The position numbers and the translations under genes are program-made. Of a DNA stretch of 64,000 nt, positions 52,236 through 63,817 are shown in pieces. Each line of letters starts with the position of its first letter. Positions within the stretch are counted from its first letter, which is position 1. Under the pieces are notes generated by a model. The model made no database searches. It worked only from the letters and a program-made list of their open reading frames with translations, and was not told the origin of the DNA. Source of the DNA: Lineus longissimus (lineage: Eukaryota; Nemertea; Pilidiophora; Heteronemertea; Lineidae); assembly GCF_910592395.1 (NCBI RefSeq), contig NC_088312.1, positions 23,865,195 to 23,929,194 on the forward strand, in the 5' to 3' direction.

Positions 52236-54002
52236 CAACCTAAAACGTATTTAAATTCGAGAACTGAATTTCTGAGGCAGGCTTCGGAACATGGTATTAT
52301 TACCTCAGGTTCAATACGAATATTATTATTTCGATATCAGAAGACTCAACATTTTAAACTAGGCTCATATCCAAACGTCTTGCTGACGTGACGCACGGAA
52401 AACGGCAGTTTCCATCGCAGCGAAGTTCTGTGGCAAAGTTTAAAGACTAATGCATTTTTGTGGTGGCTTTCAGTTGGGGACCCTATATCTTGTGGCCTTG
52501 TTGACATGGTCATTTATAATGCATCAGCTGATGATCTAAGCTTTCATGACGTTCGGAAAATATGTGTGTAACGGCGGAACTCGCCAGTCAGGGGCAGAAT
52601 TAGACTGTGTTACAACGACCCAATGGGGAACTCGAATGTAGGTAAAAAAACATTCCGGAAAAAATCCTAACTGTAAAAATCCGAACGGGAAAAATCCCAA
52701 AAATGTTTAGGTAGGTAAAAATCCGAAAATTCATAAATTTTTCAGAATCTTTTTGTTTTTTGAAATATTTTTGCCATTTTTTATTCATTTTTGAATGTGT
52801 TCGTTCAACATTTTAAAAAAAAATTTTCTTTGGTAAAAAAATCATGAATGATTTGTAGGCCTTGTGGAGTTTTCAACAGGATGTTAATTTCTGGAGGCAG
52901 ATGACCACAAGATCTCCATCCCTTGTCAAAAAGGGAGTTAATTCTTTCTTCAAGTTTGCATAAAATCTGATTTCTGTTGTAATGTTTAAAACATTATTTT
53001 GAGTGCATGAATTAATTTAATTCAACTTCTTAACAAATATTTTTGATGAATATGTGAAGAAATTAGATGTGCATTTAGAAAGAATGGATATAAAATGTCG
53101 AGTAGGCTCCAAGCCAAGGGTTTCTTCTGTTTCTGCTCTCCTCAAAATAATGAAAAATGCTAAAATTTGGGATTTTTACCGTTGGGATTTTTTTCCGTTC
53201 GAATTTTTACCGCATACCGGGCAACTCGCCCATTACACAGGGGCAAGCCCAACAGGATTACACTCTTTATGTTACAGGGGACAGGGACGTCAAATCTGAT
53301 CAGTGACAGGGTTCTCCAAGCCTTTATGTCCATTCTGGCATTCTGTTTTTATTGAATACTTCAGTAACCTTAAATGGTGCTAAGGCATGATATACGCCAG
53401 AATTAGTTGTGAGTTGATAGTGAGTTCTTCTTTGTGAGCCTGATAAAGTCTTACAGCTACATTATTATTTTCAAATGGTTTGCTTGGTTGTGACGTCTAC
53501 AGCCAAATCACGGCTAATTTTAATTGTATTGCTAATTCATGTTGCTTGAACGCATGACATGTACAAGAAAGAGCCGACAGCTTGTAAGGTTAACGTCCTG
53601 CTAACGAGGTGTCTGTAGGACAAAATTCCAATTTGACGAAGATTGTCAGCACGGTCGCTCGGGCACGGTCGTAATAAAATGTTACACAATGACAGCCAAA
53701 TAACGGTCAGTTTACCGGCATATGTGATTTTATGTTTGTAAAAATATTGACAATTAGCTGTAAGGATCAACAACATTGATTTAACACAACTTTACAGGAA
53801 TTTTTCTCTCAGTTTATGCGAAAACGTTTGCTGAGATAACAAAATCGTTGGCAAGTCACCTTTAGCCCCCTTCACTGAAAACAAACATAATTAGAAATGG
53901 CCAAGACTTAGTTAGACATGAGATAACTAGAAATGGGCCCAGGTTAGCTAGACATGGTGGGTTATAAAGGGACTAGCGTTAAATGCGACAGAATGAAATT
54001 CG

Positions 54003-54056
54003 ATCATCATCATCATCATCATCACCACCACCACCACCACCACCACCACCATCATA
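54003..54056. repeat. ATC/ACC microsatellite
   Basis: Consecutive CAT then CAC trinucleotides, about 160 bp upstream of the first coding exon of PLAC8-like gene 3. Confidence 0.9.
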
Positions 54057-54216
54057 ATCTCATCAGAAGCATCATCCAGGCGTCTTATCAACTGTGTGAT
54101 TTTGCCAGCTCGTGCAGCCAATCTTAAGCCCATTTCTTTTATGCCCCGGATCGAATGCGCGCATGCTTGTAGCCTTGGCGAACCAATTTAGTCATTATTG
54201 CGTTTGTTTTTCCAGG

Positions 54217-57102
54217 ATGGCTGCAGTGACTCAACAACCCGGTGCGCTGACACCGCCACCAACGAAAGAAATGTCAACAGGTCTCCTAAACTGTTGTTCA
54301 GATGTCAAAGCTTGTAAGCCTTCTATCTTATCTTGCAATTGAAGCTTAATGCTGAACTTTTTTGTAATTTGTTTCGATATATACTCGTGCTCAAACATAA
54401 GGGACGGGGAAGAGAATTCCCGAGCTTAATTACAGAAAGCTTGAATAAGCAGTAATAAGCAGCTTGTACCTGATGCGTATTTGTGTGATTACAGGCTGTC
54501 TGGGCTACTTTTGTCTGCCCTGCCTCATGATGAAGAACGCCAAGCGTCTCGGGGAGCATCCGTGTGTTTGCTGCTGCGGCGCGAGCAGTGTTGCCCTCCG
54601 TCTCAAGCTGAGGACCATGTACGGTATTAGGGTAAGTATGACTCGGGGAGCATCCGTGTGTTGGCTGTTGCGGCGCGAGCAGTGTTGCCCTCCGTCTCAA
54701 GCTGAGGACCATGTACGGTATTAGGGTAAGTATGACTCGATGAGCATCCGTGTGTTTGCTGCTGCGGCGCGAGCAGTGTTGCCCTCCGTCTCAAGCTGAG
54801 GACCATGTACGGTATTAGGGTAAGTATGACTCGGGGAGCATCCGTGTGTTGGCAGTTGCGGCGCGAGCAGTGTTGCCCTCCGTCTCAAGCTGAGGACCAT
54901 GTACGGTATTAGGGTAAGTATGACTCGATGAGCATCCGTGTGTTTGCTGCTGCGGCGCGAGCAGTGTTGCCCTCCGTCTCAAGCTGAGGACCATGTACGG
55001 TATTAGGGTAAGTATGACTCGGGGAGCATCCGTGTGCTGGCTGTTGCGGCGCGAGCAGTGTTGCCCTCCGTCTCAAGCTGAGGACCATGTACGGTATTAG
55101 GGTAAGTATGACTCGGGGAGCATCCGTGTGTTGGCTGTTGCGGCGCGAGCAGTGTTGCCCTCCGTCTCAAGCTGAGGACCATGTACGGTATTAGGGTAAG
55201 TATGACTCGATGAGCATCCGTGTGTTTGCTGCTGCGGCGCGAGCAGTGTTGCCCTCCGTCTCAAGCTGAGGACCATGTACGGTATTAGGGTAAGTATGAC
55301 TCGGGGAGCATCCGTGTGTTGGCAGTTGCGGCGCGAGCAGTGTTGCCCTCCGTCTCAAGCTGAGGACCATGTACGGTATTAGGGTAAGTATGACTCGATG
55401 AGCATCCGTGTGTTTGCTGCTGCGGCGCGAGCAGTGTTGCCCTCCGTCTCAAGCTGAGGACCATGTACGGTATTAGGGTAAGTATGACTCGGGGAGCATC
55501 CGTGTGCTGGCTGTTGCGGCGCGAGCAGTGTTGCCCTCCGTCTCAAGCTGAGGACCATGTACGGTATTAGGGTAAGTATGACTCGGGGAGCATCCGTGTG
55601 TTTGCTGCTGCGGCGCGAGCAGTGTTGCCCTCCGTCTCAAGCTGAGGACCATGTACGGTATTAGGGTAAGTATGACTCGGGGAGCATCCGTGTGTTGGGT
55701 GTTGCGGCGCGAGCAGTGTTGCCCTCCGTCTCAAGCTGAGGACCATGTACGGTATTAGGGTAAGTATGACTCGGGGAGCATCCGTGTGTTGGCTGTTGCG
55801 GCGCGAGCAGTGTTGCCCTCCGTCTCAAGTTGAGGACCATGTACGGTATTAGGGTAAGTATGACTCGGGGAGCATCCGTGTGTTGGGTGTTGCGGCGCGA
55901 GCAGTGTTGCCCTCCGTCTCAAGCTGAGGACCATGTACGGTATTAGGGTAAGTATGACTCGGGGAGCATCCGTGTGTTGGCTGTTGCGGCGCGAGCAGTG
56001 TTGCCCTCCGTCTCAAGCTGAGGACCATGTACGGTATTAGGGTAAGTATGACCCGGGGAGCATCCGTGTGCTGGCTGTTGCGGCGCGAGCAGTGTTGCCC
56101 TCCGTCTCAAGCTGAGGACCATGTACGGTATTAGGGTGAGTATGACTCGGGGAGCATCCGTGTGTTGGCTGTTGCGGCGCGAGCAGTGTTGCTCTCCGTC
56201 TCAAGCTGAGGACCATGTACGGTATTAGGGTAAGTATGACTCGGGGAGCATCCGTCTGTTGGCTGTTGCGGCGCGAGCAGTGTTGCCCTTCCGTCTCAAG
56301 CTGAGGACCATGTACGGTATTAGGGTAAGTATGACTCGGGGAGCATCCGTGTGTTGGCTGTTGCGGCGCGAGCAGTGTTGCCCTCCGTCTCAAGCTGAGG
56401 ACCATGTACGGTATTAGGGTAAGTATGACTCGGGGAGCATCCGTCAGTTGGCTGCTGCGGCGCGAGCAGTGTTGCCCTTCGTCTCAAGCTGAGGACCATG
56501 TACGGTATTAGGGTAAGTATGACTCGGGGAGCATCCGTGTGTTGGCTGTTGCGGCGCGAGCAGTGTTGCCCTCCGTCTCAAGCTGAGGACCATGTACGGT
56601 ATTAGGGTAAGTATGACTCGGGGAGCATCCGTGTGTTGGCAGTTGCGGCGCGAGCAGTGTTGCCTTCGGCCTCAAGCTGAGGACCATGTACGATATTAGG
56701 GTAAGTATGACTCGGGGAGCATCCGTGTGTTGGCAGTTGCGGCGCGAGCAGTGTTGCCCTCCGTCTCAAGCTGAGGACCATGTACGGTATTAGGGTAAGT
56801 ATGACTCGGGGAGCATCCGTGTGTTGGCTGTTGCGGCGCGAGCAGTGTTGCCTTCGGCCTCAAGCTGAGGAGCATGATCACCACATAATGTTTCTGTATC
56901 TTCTCATTGATCTGCAGCAGATTAACCAAATCCTTATTGATGAGTTGGTGTATTCATTCTTCCAAAGCCACCGTTTTTTATGTTTCTTGTTTTTCACTTG
57001 CAGGGAACACTTTGCCATGATTACTGCGTGGCGATGTTCTGTGGAGCGTGCTTCGAGTGCCAGACATCGAGAGAGTTGGATCATCTTGGTGTTCCAGAGT
57101 AA
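54217..57102 (+). CDS. PLAC8/cornifelin-like cysteine-rich protein 3
   Basis: Exons 54217-54313, 54495-54631, 57004-57102 in phases 1 and 0, giving 110 residues. An N-terminal Pro-rich stretch (TQQPGALTPPPTKEM) is followed by the PLAC8 cysteine domain: NCCSDVKACCLGYFCLPCLM, CVCCCGASSVALRLKLRTMY, CHDYCVAMFCGACFECQTSR, ending ELDHLGVPE. The acceptor TTTTTCCAG directly before G-ATG implies a 5' UTR intron, as in the other two copies. Intron 2 (2.37 kb) is almost wholly a tandem array of the exon 2 end plus its donor. The family is small, cysteine-rich and often membrane- or cortex-associated; the function here is unknown. Opposite in orientation to the two relatives on its left. Confidence 0.9.
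54560..56875 (+). repeat. Minisatellite on exon 2 donor of PLAC8-like gene 3, 94-bp unit, about 24 copies
   Basis: Each unit is about 84 bp of exon 2 (CTCGGGGAGCATCCGTGTG ... ACGGTATTAGG) plus only ~10 bp of intron (GTAAGTATGA). Every copy has a strong AGG|GTAAGT donor. The first copy is the real exon. One copy has GTGAGT and a few have 1-bp indels; the last copy is truncated at 56,870. Confidence 0.95.
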
Positions 57103-57116
57103 CCACCGAGCGTGAA

Positions 57117-57252
57117 CTGGCCGATAGCAGTGACATTCCGGGATGCAAACCTAGTGTTGTGTGTCCTGGCGTATTACCATGCCACTGGCCGATTGCAGTG
57201 ACATTCGGGGATGAAAATCTGGTGTTGTGTGTCCTTGCGTGTTATTATGCCA
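57117..57252 (+). repeat. Two-copy direct repeat in the 3' flank of PLAC8-like gene 3
   Basis: About 67-bp units sharing ACTGGCCGAT, GCAGTGACATTC and GTGTTGTGTGTCCT. Confidence 0.75.
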
Positions 57253-57433
57253 CCTGTTTGCTTGTACAGCCGATATGTGAGCATTTCTTGTGTTCCGGTG
57301 TTCGTGCAGTCATTAGATGTAGAGATTTTGCCCCCTATCGCCACCCACCTTCGACTTCATCCTTGAGGCTAAACTACAGTAATCTAGTGATATGTTCAAT
57401 TAGATTTAATTGACGGACGTTTTCATCCACCTG

Positions 57434-58038
57434 TATGGGCGGTTATTACCGCAAATAAAGACAAACCAAAGCAAAGACACTTGTGTAGCATATCAAGGAC
57501 ACGTAGATTGATACTCCTGTGTGTGCCACATCAAAGACATCTAACGATGCGAAGTCAACAGACGGCGCCACCGTCTTGGGAAAAGTAAAAACGACATCGA
57601 TATAAGCGACTAGCGGGATATAAGCGACTAGCGGGAAAATGCACATGTGTTGTTATGTCACTATTGCATCTATTCGTAGTAGACTGTCGTATTTTGAGAT
57701 CCCCTTTCTTTTCAACATCATCAATCATACTAGTATATCATAACCATGGATAGAGATAAGTTAGAAAACTGTGTCAACCTCCTTCAACGTTTTACTTTTC
57801 CCAAGACGGTGGCGCCGTCTGTTGACTTCGCATCGTTATCTTTGACGTGGTGTATCATGGTCCAGAGAGGTATTGCCTTCATGTCTTATCTGTGCTGTGT
57901 ATGGCTCATGAAAACAACTGTCCATCCCAGATGTCTTTGATGTGGCACACATAGAAGTATCAATCTACGTGTCCTTGATATGCTACACAAGTGTCTTTGC
58001 TTTGGTTTGTCTTTATTTGCGGTAATAACTGCCCATAC
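57434..58038. mobile_element. Large fold-back element, about 600 bp
   Basis: The left arm (about 57,434-57,591; TGTATGGGCGGTTATTACCG ... CTTGGGAAAAGTAAAA) is matched in reverse by 57,788-58,038. The right arm carries an extra ~75 bp (about 57,853-57,932), so its copy is split. Arms are about 160 bp and over 90% alike by eye. The spacer is ~195 bp with no gene. The AATAAA at 57,455-57,460 within it could serve PLAC8-like gene 3. Confidence 0.8.
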
Positions 58039-59039
58039 ACCTGCATCTTTACAAATTGAAATTCCAAATTGGACCTCTGCACAAGACGAATATAACGAGT
58101 CGTAGGCCATCACCGCCACTTGGAAGACGACTGTTTTTCAGGCGACTGTAATTCACCCCTCAATGTTGAAGTTGGAGTAGGAGTCAATGATGCGCTACCT
58201 CTGTGTTATGCTTGAGCAGTGATAAAACTCTCCACTGCACTTTCAAATGGACAAATGATCGTGCCACGAGTGACGAATCCTTTCTCCTTCTTTACTTGGA
58301 AGGCACAACTGGCCGGGATACTTCATTGAAAGCTTTTGTCCCACTCCGTCCTATGTATATATCGCATTGACATTAAATTGTCATGGAAACATGGAAACGC
58401 GTTGTAACCAGAGCAATAGAGAGGTTTAGCATTGTAATGAGTCCGACTACGATTCTGACATCAAAGGCCGTTGCATTAGGGTCACAAAAAGAGCGTACTT
58501 GGTTTTTTTTCAGTTGTTCACCTACCGTCACATGCTTTTGAAGCAAACGGGATAAAGATAAGGTATGGCTGACCACACTTTGGTGGCGAGTTAGATCGTG
58601 CTAGGAATTCGTTGCTAAACGTCTTTAATTTAGATTTCTGGTACTCGAATTAGAGGAACTACGAATTAGGGGATTTCCTGCAGCCTTTCCTTTAGTTATA
58701 AAGGGTATTTAGAGGAAGTAGTTTTTGTGTTCAGATTTATGACAGTGCCAGATCTAAATGAAATCTATGTGATATTTCATATATGTTTATTGTAAATAAA
58801 AGACAGACAGTCAAAAACATGTGAATAAAATCAATGCTCCTTATAATGCTTAAAAAAGTCAAAGTCCGCCGCTTCCCAGTCCGCCTCTCGGTTGGCCAGA
58901 GATTCGGTGATCAGACCTTGACGTCGATGGCCGTCTTCCTCTCTTTCTGGCTAACGGGGCAGCTTCTTCATCAACTCCCTCGACCACTAAACCCTGCTTT
59001 AACTCCCGGAAAAGTTGTATTGAACTCTCCCAAGCAGTC

Positions 59040-59530
59040 GTTTCCTTCGGGATATGAGAGAAACCTCACGTTTCTACCTAAATTGCAAAGAAAGGCAGTC
59101 GTTTCTTCCTATATATGAAAGAAAGCATGTCGTTTCTTCCTCGAAAGCAAAAAAAGACAGTCGTTTCAATCGAGAATTGAGAGAAAACTTCTCGTTTCTT
59201 CCTGAAATGCAAAGAAAGGGAGTCGTTTCTTCCTATAAATGAAAGATAGCATGTCGTTTCTTCCTCGAAAGCAAAGAAAGGCAGTCGCTTCCTTCGGGAA
59301 AAGAGAGAGAAACCTCACGTTTCTTCCTAAAACACAAGGCAGTCGTTTCTGCCTATAAATGAAAGAAAGCATGTCGTTTCTTCCTCGAAAGCAAAGAAAA
59401 TCTTTCGTTGCATTCGAGAAATGAGAGAAAACCACTCGTTTCCTCCTGAAATGCAAAGAAAGGCAGTCGTTTCTTCCTATAAATGAAAGAAAGCATGTCG
59501 TTTCTTCCTCGAAAGCAAAGAAAGGCCTTG
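59040..59530. repeat. Irregular short tandem repeat
   Basis: Alternating motifs AAAGGCAGTCGTTTCTTCC, TATAAATGAAAGAAAGCATG and TCGTTTCTTCCTCGAAAGCA in variable order. Between 58,039 and 59,039 I see nothing else. Confidence 0.85.
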
Positions 59531-59589
59531 CATTCGAGAAATTCTGTAAATTGACAGTTTTCGTCTGATACTTCAAAGGCTCTTCCTAT

Positions 59590-61530
59590 AAATCTCACCT
59601 TTTGAAGAGAACAACCTATTGTCTTTGAGATCCATTGAATAGCTAGCTCCTGATCCAGTACATCTCACCCTTTGAAGAAAACAATCTATTGCCTTTGAGA
59701 CACCATGAATAGCTAGCTCCTTATCCAGTACATCTCAACCTCTGAAGAAAACAATCTATTGCCTTTGAGACACCATGAATAGCTAGCTCCTCATCCAGTA
59801 CATCTCACCCTTTGAAGAGAACAACCTACTATCTTTGAGACACCTTGAATAGCTAGCTCCTCATCCAGTACACCTCAGTCTTTCTAGAGAACAACCTATT
59901 GTCTTTAACGAGTACATCTCAGCCTTTCAAGACAACCTCCTACTGTCTTTGACACAACCTGAATAGCTAGCTCCACATCCAGTGCATGCCACCCTTTGGA
60001 GAGAACAACCTACTGTCTTTGAGACAACCTGAATAGGGAGCTCCACATCCAGAGCCTTTGAAGAGAACAAACTTCTGTCTTTGAAACACCTTAATTAGCG
60101 AGCCACTCATCCAGTGCATGTCAGCCTTTGAAGAGAACAACCCACTGCTTTGAGACACCATGAATAGCTAGCTCCTCATCCAGTACATCTTACCCTTTGA
60201 AGAGGACAACCTATTGTCATTGAGACAACCTGGATAGGGAGCTCCACATCCAGTGCATCTCACCCTTTGAAGAGAACAACCTATTGTCTTATTTGAGACA
60301 CCTTCAATAGCTAGCTCCTCATCCAGTACATCTCAGTCTTTCTAGAGAACAACCTATTGTCTTTAAGACGCCTTCAATAGCTAGCTCCTAATCGAGTACA
60401 TCTCAGCCTTTGAAGACAACATCCATTGAAACACCTTGAATAGCTAGCTCCACATCCAGTACATCTCACCCTTTGAAGAGAACAACCTACGGTCTTTGAG
60501 ACAACCTGAATAGAGAGCTCCACATCCAGTACATCTCACCCTTTGAAGAGAACAACCTACGGTCTTTGAGACACCTTGAATAGCTAGCTCCTCATCCAGT
60601 ACATCTCACCCTTTGAAGAGAACATCCTACGGTCTTTGAGTCACCTTGAATAGCAAGCTCCTGATCCAGTACATCTCACCCTTTGAAGAGAACAACCTAC
60701 TGTCTTTGCGACACCTTGAATAGCAAGCTCCTGATCCAGTACATCTCACCCTTTGAAGAGAACAACCTACGGTCTTTGAGACACCTTGAATAGCTAGCTC
60801 CTCATCCAGTACATCTCACCCTTTGAAGAGAACAACCTACTGTCTTTGTGACACCTTGAATAGCTAGCTCCTGATCCAGTACATCTCACCCTTTGAAGAG
60901 AACAACCTACTGTCTTTGTGACACCTTGAATAGCTAGCTCCTGATCCAGTACATCTCACCCTTTGAAGAGAACAACCTACTGTCTTTGTGACACCTTGAA
61001 TAGCTAGCTCCTCATCCAGTACATCTCACCCTTTGAAGAGAACAACCTACTGTCTTTGTGACACCTTGAATAGCTAGCTCCTGATCCAGTACACCTCACC
61101 CTTTGAAGAGAACAACCTACTGTCTTTGCGACACCTTGAATAGCTAGCTCCTGATCCAGTACATCTCACCCTTTGAAGAGAACAACCTACTGTCTTTGTG
61201 ACACCTTGAATAGCTAGCTCCTGATCCAGTACACCTCACCCTTTGAAGAGAACAACCTACTGTCTTTGCGACACCTTGAATAGCTAGCTCCTGATCCAGT
61301 ACATCTCACCCTTTGAAGAGAACAACCTACTGTCTTTGTGACATCTTGAATAGCTAGCTCCTGATCCAGTACACCTCACCCTTTGAAGAGAACAACCTAC
61401 TGTCTTTGAAACAACCTGAATAGCTAGCTCCTCATCCATTTAATCTCATCCTTTGAAGAGAAACACCTTCTCTCTTTGAGACAACCTGAATAGGGAGCTC
61501 CACATCCAGTTCATGTCAGCCTTTGTAGAG
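59590..61530. repeat. Minisatellite, 70-bp unit, about 27 copies
   Basis: Units of TTGAATAGCTAGCTCCTGAT plus CCAGTACATCTCACCCTTTG and AAGAGAACAACCTACTGTCT. The left third is diverged and the right part (60,460-61,400) nearly uniform. The minus strand of each unit has GTTCTCTTCAAAGGGTGAGA, which resembles both an acceptor and a donor. No exon is confirmed next to it. Confidence 0.93.
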
Positions 61531-61930
61531 AACAATATTTCCATTTTTCATCCATGAACGTTTATCAGGCGCGGATTCGAATTAGATTCAAACCCTGGCG
61601 AATCTTATATCGTTTTTTTTAAAACTTTCTTTCTACTTTCATCGATGAACGTTTTATCAGGCGCGTATCCAAGGGATGCGCCAGAGGCACGCCCCTGATT
61701 GCTATAGAATCTTTGAAATTGACCATGAAATTTTGGAACACACCTGTAGTGCAGCAATTTTGATGAGAAATGCAGTGCACGCTCCCTCTTCTTTCAGTTC
61801 CTGGATCCGCCAGCGCTCTTAAACCATCATCATTATTATCATTATCAATATCATCATGAAGAAAACCCCTTTACCCGCGAACTTTTCAAGCTGAAGTACA
61901 CACTGATTCCAGGTTGTCGAGCACTCCAGG

Positions 61931-62511
61931 GACATATATCGTCGTTGATGGAGAGAGCGGTAGCCGGTACATATTGAGCACGGTTCACTAGCAGTTCAAT
62001 GTGCTCATGACGTGACGAGAGCAAATCTCACGGGTGGGGCGGAAATTCGCCATATTGCTGACATCATCGTTGCCAACAACTGTTTCTTTTGACCCTGCCG
62101 GAGTCTTTCAAAACAATAAATGATTGTGTCTGACCCTGCTGACCTCGATTTTGAAAAACTTTTTAAAAAAGGTCATTCAAACGTTAAATCAACTGCAAAG
62201 ATAATCTTTTATATCACTGAGGTATATACATACGATATGTTGAGAAAAATCTGTACAACTATCGAAATATACGATTACTTGGAACTATTTCGGCTAATCA
62301 CTTTGCCACCTGCGCGACCTTGTCACTATTGTGGCGCGCTCGTTTGCATACCGCATATAAGAGGCGAATAAAATCTCCATTTCAACATGAAAGCCTTGAC
62401 GGTTCAGCGCTGAAGGTGTTTGACTGTGGATCGGCAGGTCACGGGTTCGACCCCCGGTGAATCTGCCGAATTGTTTTTTCTTTTTTTCTTCTTCCTTGTC
62501 TTGTTATCTAA
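61931..62511 (+). repeat. Long direct repeat, copy 1
   Basis: About 580 bp repeated almost exactly at 62,741-63,319. It includes an 83-codon frame (62,120-62,371) and ends in a tRNA-like segment followed by a pyrimidine-rich tail. Confidence 0.9.
62402..62468 (+). other. tRNA-like segment, copy 1
   Basis: A Pol III B-box sequence GGTTCGACCCC (62,444-62,454) lies within CACGGGTTCGACCCCCGGTG. An acceptor-like 3' end CTGCCG pairs with an internal CGGCAG rather than with a proper 5' stem. A T-rich run follows. I read it as a tRNA-derived SINE-type module, not a working tRNA. Confidence 0.4.
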
Positions 62512-62740
62512 TCGTCCATGTACAGATGTAAACATTTTCATTATCATCATTATCATAGCCCGCACCCAAACTTTTCAAACTCCAGCACATACTGATTCCG
62601 GGCGTTCTAGTACATGAATTAGGAGGTAGATGTATTGTTTCAATCATCGCAAATCTGCCTAAAACGGCAAGTTTTCTCAGGAACGGGTACGGCAGTGGCG
62701 TGCGTCTTTTTTATTGAAACAACCTCGCACGGCCGGCACC

Positions 62741-63319
62741 GACATATATCGTCGTTGATGATGGAGAGAGCGGTAGCCGGTACATATTGAGCACGGTTCA
62801 CTAGCAGTTCAATGTGCTCATGACGTGACGAGAGCAAATCTCACGGGTGGGGCGGAAATTCGCCATATTGCTGACATCATCGTTGCCAACAACTGTTTCT
62901 TTTGACCCTGCCGGAGTCTTTCAAAACAATAAATGATTGTGTCTGACCCTGCTGACCTCGATTTCAAAAAACTTTTAAAAAAAGGTCATTCAAACGTTAA
63001 ATCAACTGCAAAGATAATCTTTTATATCACTGAGGTATATACATACGATATGTTGAGAAAAATCTGTACAACTATCGAAATATACGATTACTTGGAACTA
63101 TTTCGGCTAATCACTTTGCCACCTGCGCGACCTTGTCACTATTGTGGCGCGCTCGTTTGCATACCGCATATAAGAGGCGAATAAAATCTCCATTTCAACA
63201 TGAAAGCCTCAGCGCTGAAGGTGTTTGACTGTGGAATCGGCAGGTCACGGGTTCGACCCCCGGTGAATCTGCCGATTTTTTTTCTTCTTTTTTTCTTCTT
63301 CCTTGTCTTGTTACCTAAT
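62741..63319 (+). repeat. Long direct repeat, copy 2
   Basis: Second copy of 61,931-62,511. It differs by a few substitutions, a 7-nt deletion before the tRNA-like part and tail-length changes. It abuts the recombinase remnant. Confidence 0.9.
63207..63275 (+). other. tRNA-like segment, copy 2
   Basis: The B-box GGTTCGACCCC (63,250-63,260) and CTGCCG/CGGCAG pairing are kept as in copy 1, followed by a T-rich tail. Confidence 0.4.
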
Positions 63320-63817
63320 TTTAGCAAACGCCACTCGGGCAGGTCCTATAATCAACTTAAAGATCAAAGATGTGGAGAATGCGAAAGATAATGTTCACAA
63401 CGGTCGTTGTGTCATTAATGTTCTCGTCCACAAAACGGAACAGAAATACGGTACGGCTCAAATTTCATTATCGGTAGACGATTATAAATTATTACGTGCC
63501 TATATTGAGACATTCGTTCACGTGTACCGGCACCGAATTTGGATAAAGAGGCTGTTTTCGCAACATGGAATGGCCGGCAAATGTCACAATCTGAAATTGC
63601 CAACGTTATTACACGAGAACTGATCATTGCCGGTGGCCGAAATATTCGTACTAGTTGTACCATGATGCGAAAGTCTATCGTGTCGCTTCTCATGCAAATG
63701 AACTTGGGTGCACGAACCGAGCAGGATTTGGCATCACTAATGAAGCACTCACAAGCGATGCAGAGAAAAACCTACGACGTTCGCGTTGCGGACAATAATA
63801 ATGGCGAAAATGAGTGA
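63318..63817 (+). pseudogene. Crypton-like tyrosine recombinase remnant
   Basis: Two overlapping frames together cover a tyrosine-recombinase catalytic domain. The first has ATRAGPIINLKIKDV (candidate catalytic Arg) and VLVHKTEQKYGTAQI (candidate Lys). The second has TMMRKSIVSLL (second Arg) and MKHSQAMQRKTYDV (His and the candidate nucleophilic Tyr). A one-base frameshift near 63,510-63,540 separates them. Such domains mobilise DNA by strand exchange and are found in Crypton and DIRS-like elements. An acceptor-like TAATTTTAG precedes it, so earlier exons may be missing. The frame ends GENE-stop; 63,818-64,000 shows nothing. Confidence 0.6.

Noticed and set aside
52600-53240. TIR transposon suggested by GTAAAAATCC-type repeats at both ends
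   Set aside because: The inverted match is short, A/T-rich and interrupted; no clear borders or target duplication.
58834-59118. Plus-strand 94-codon frame
   Set aside because: No recognisable motif, and it runs into the irregular repeat.
62402-63275. Two functional tRNA genes
   Set aside because: B-box present, but no proper 5' acceptor strand or anticodon stem-loop can be paired.
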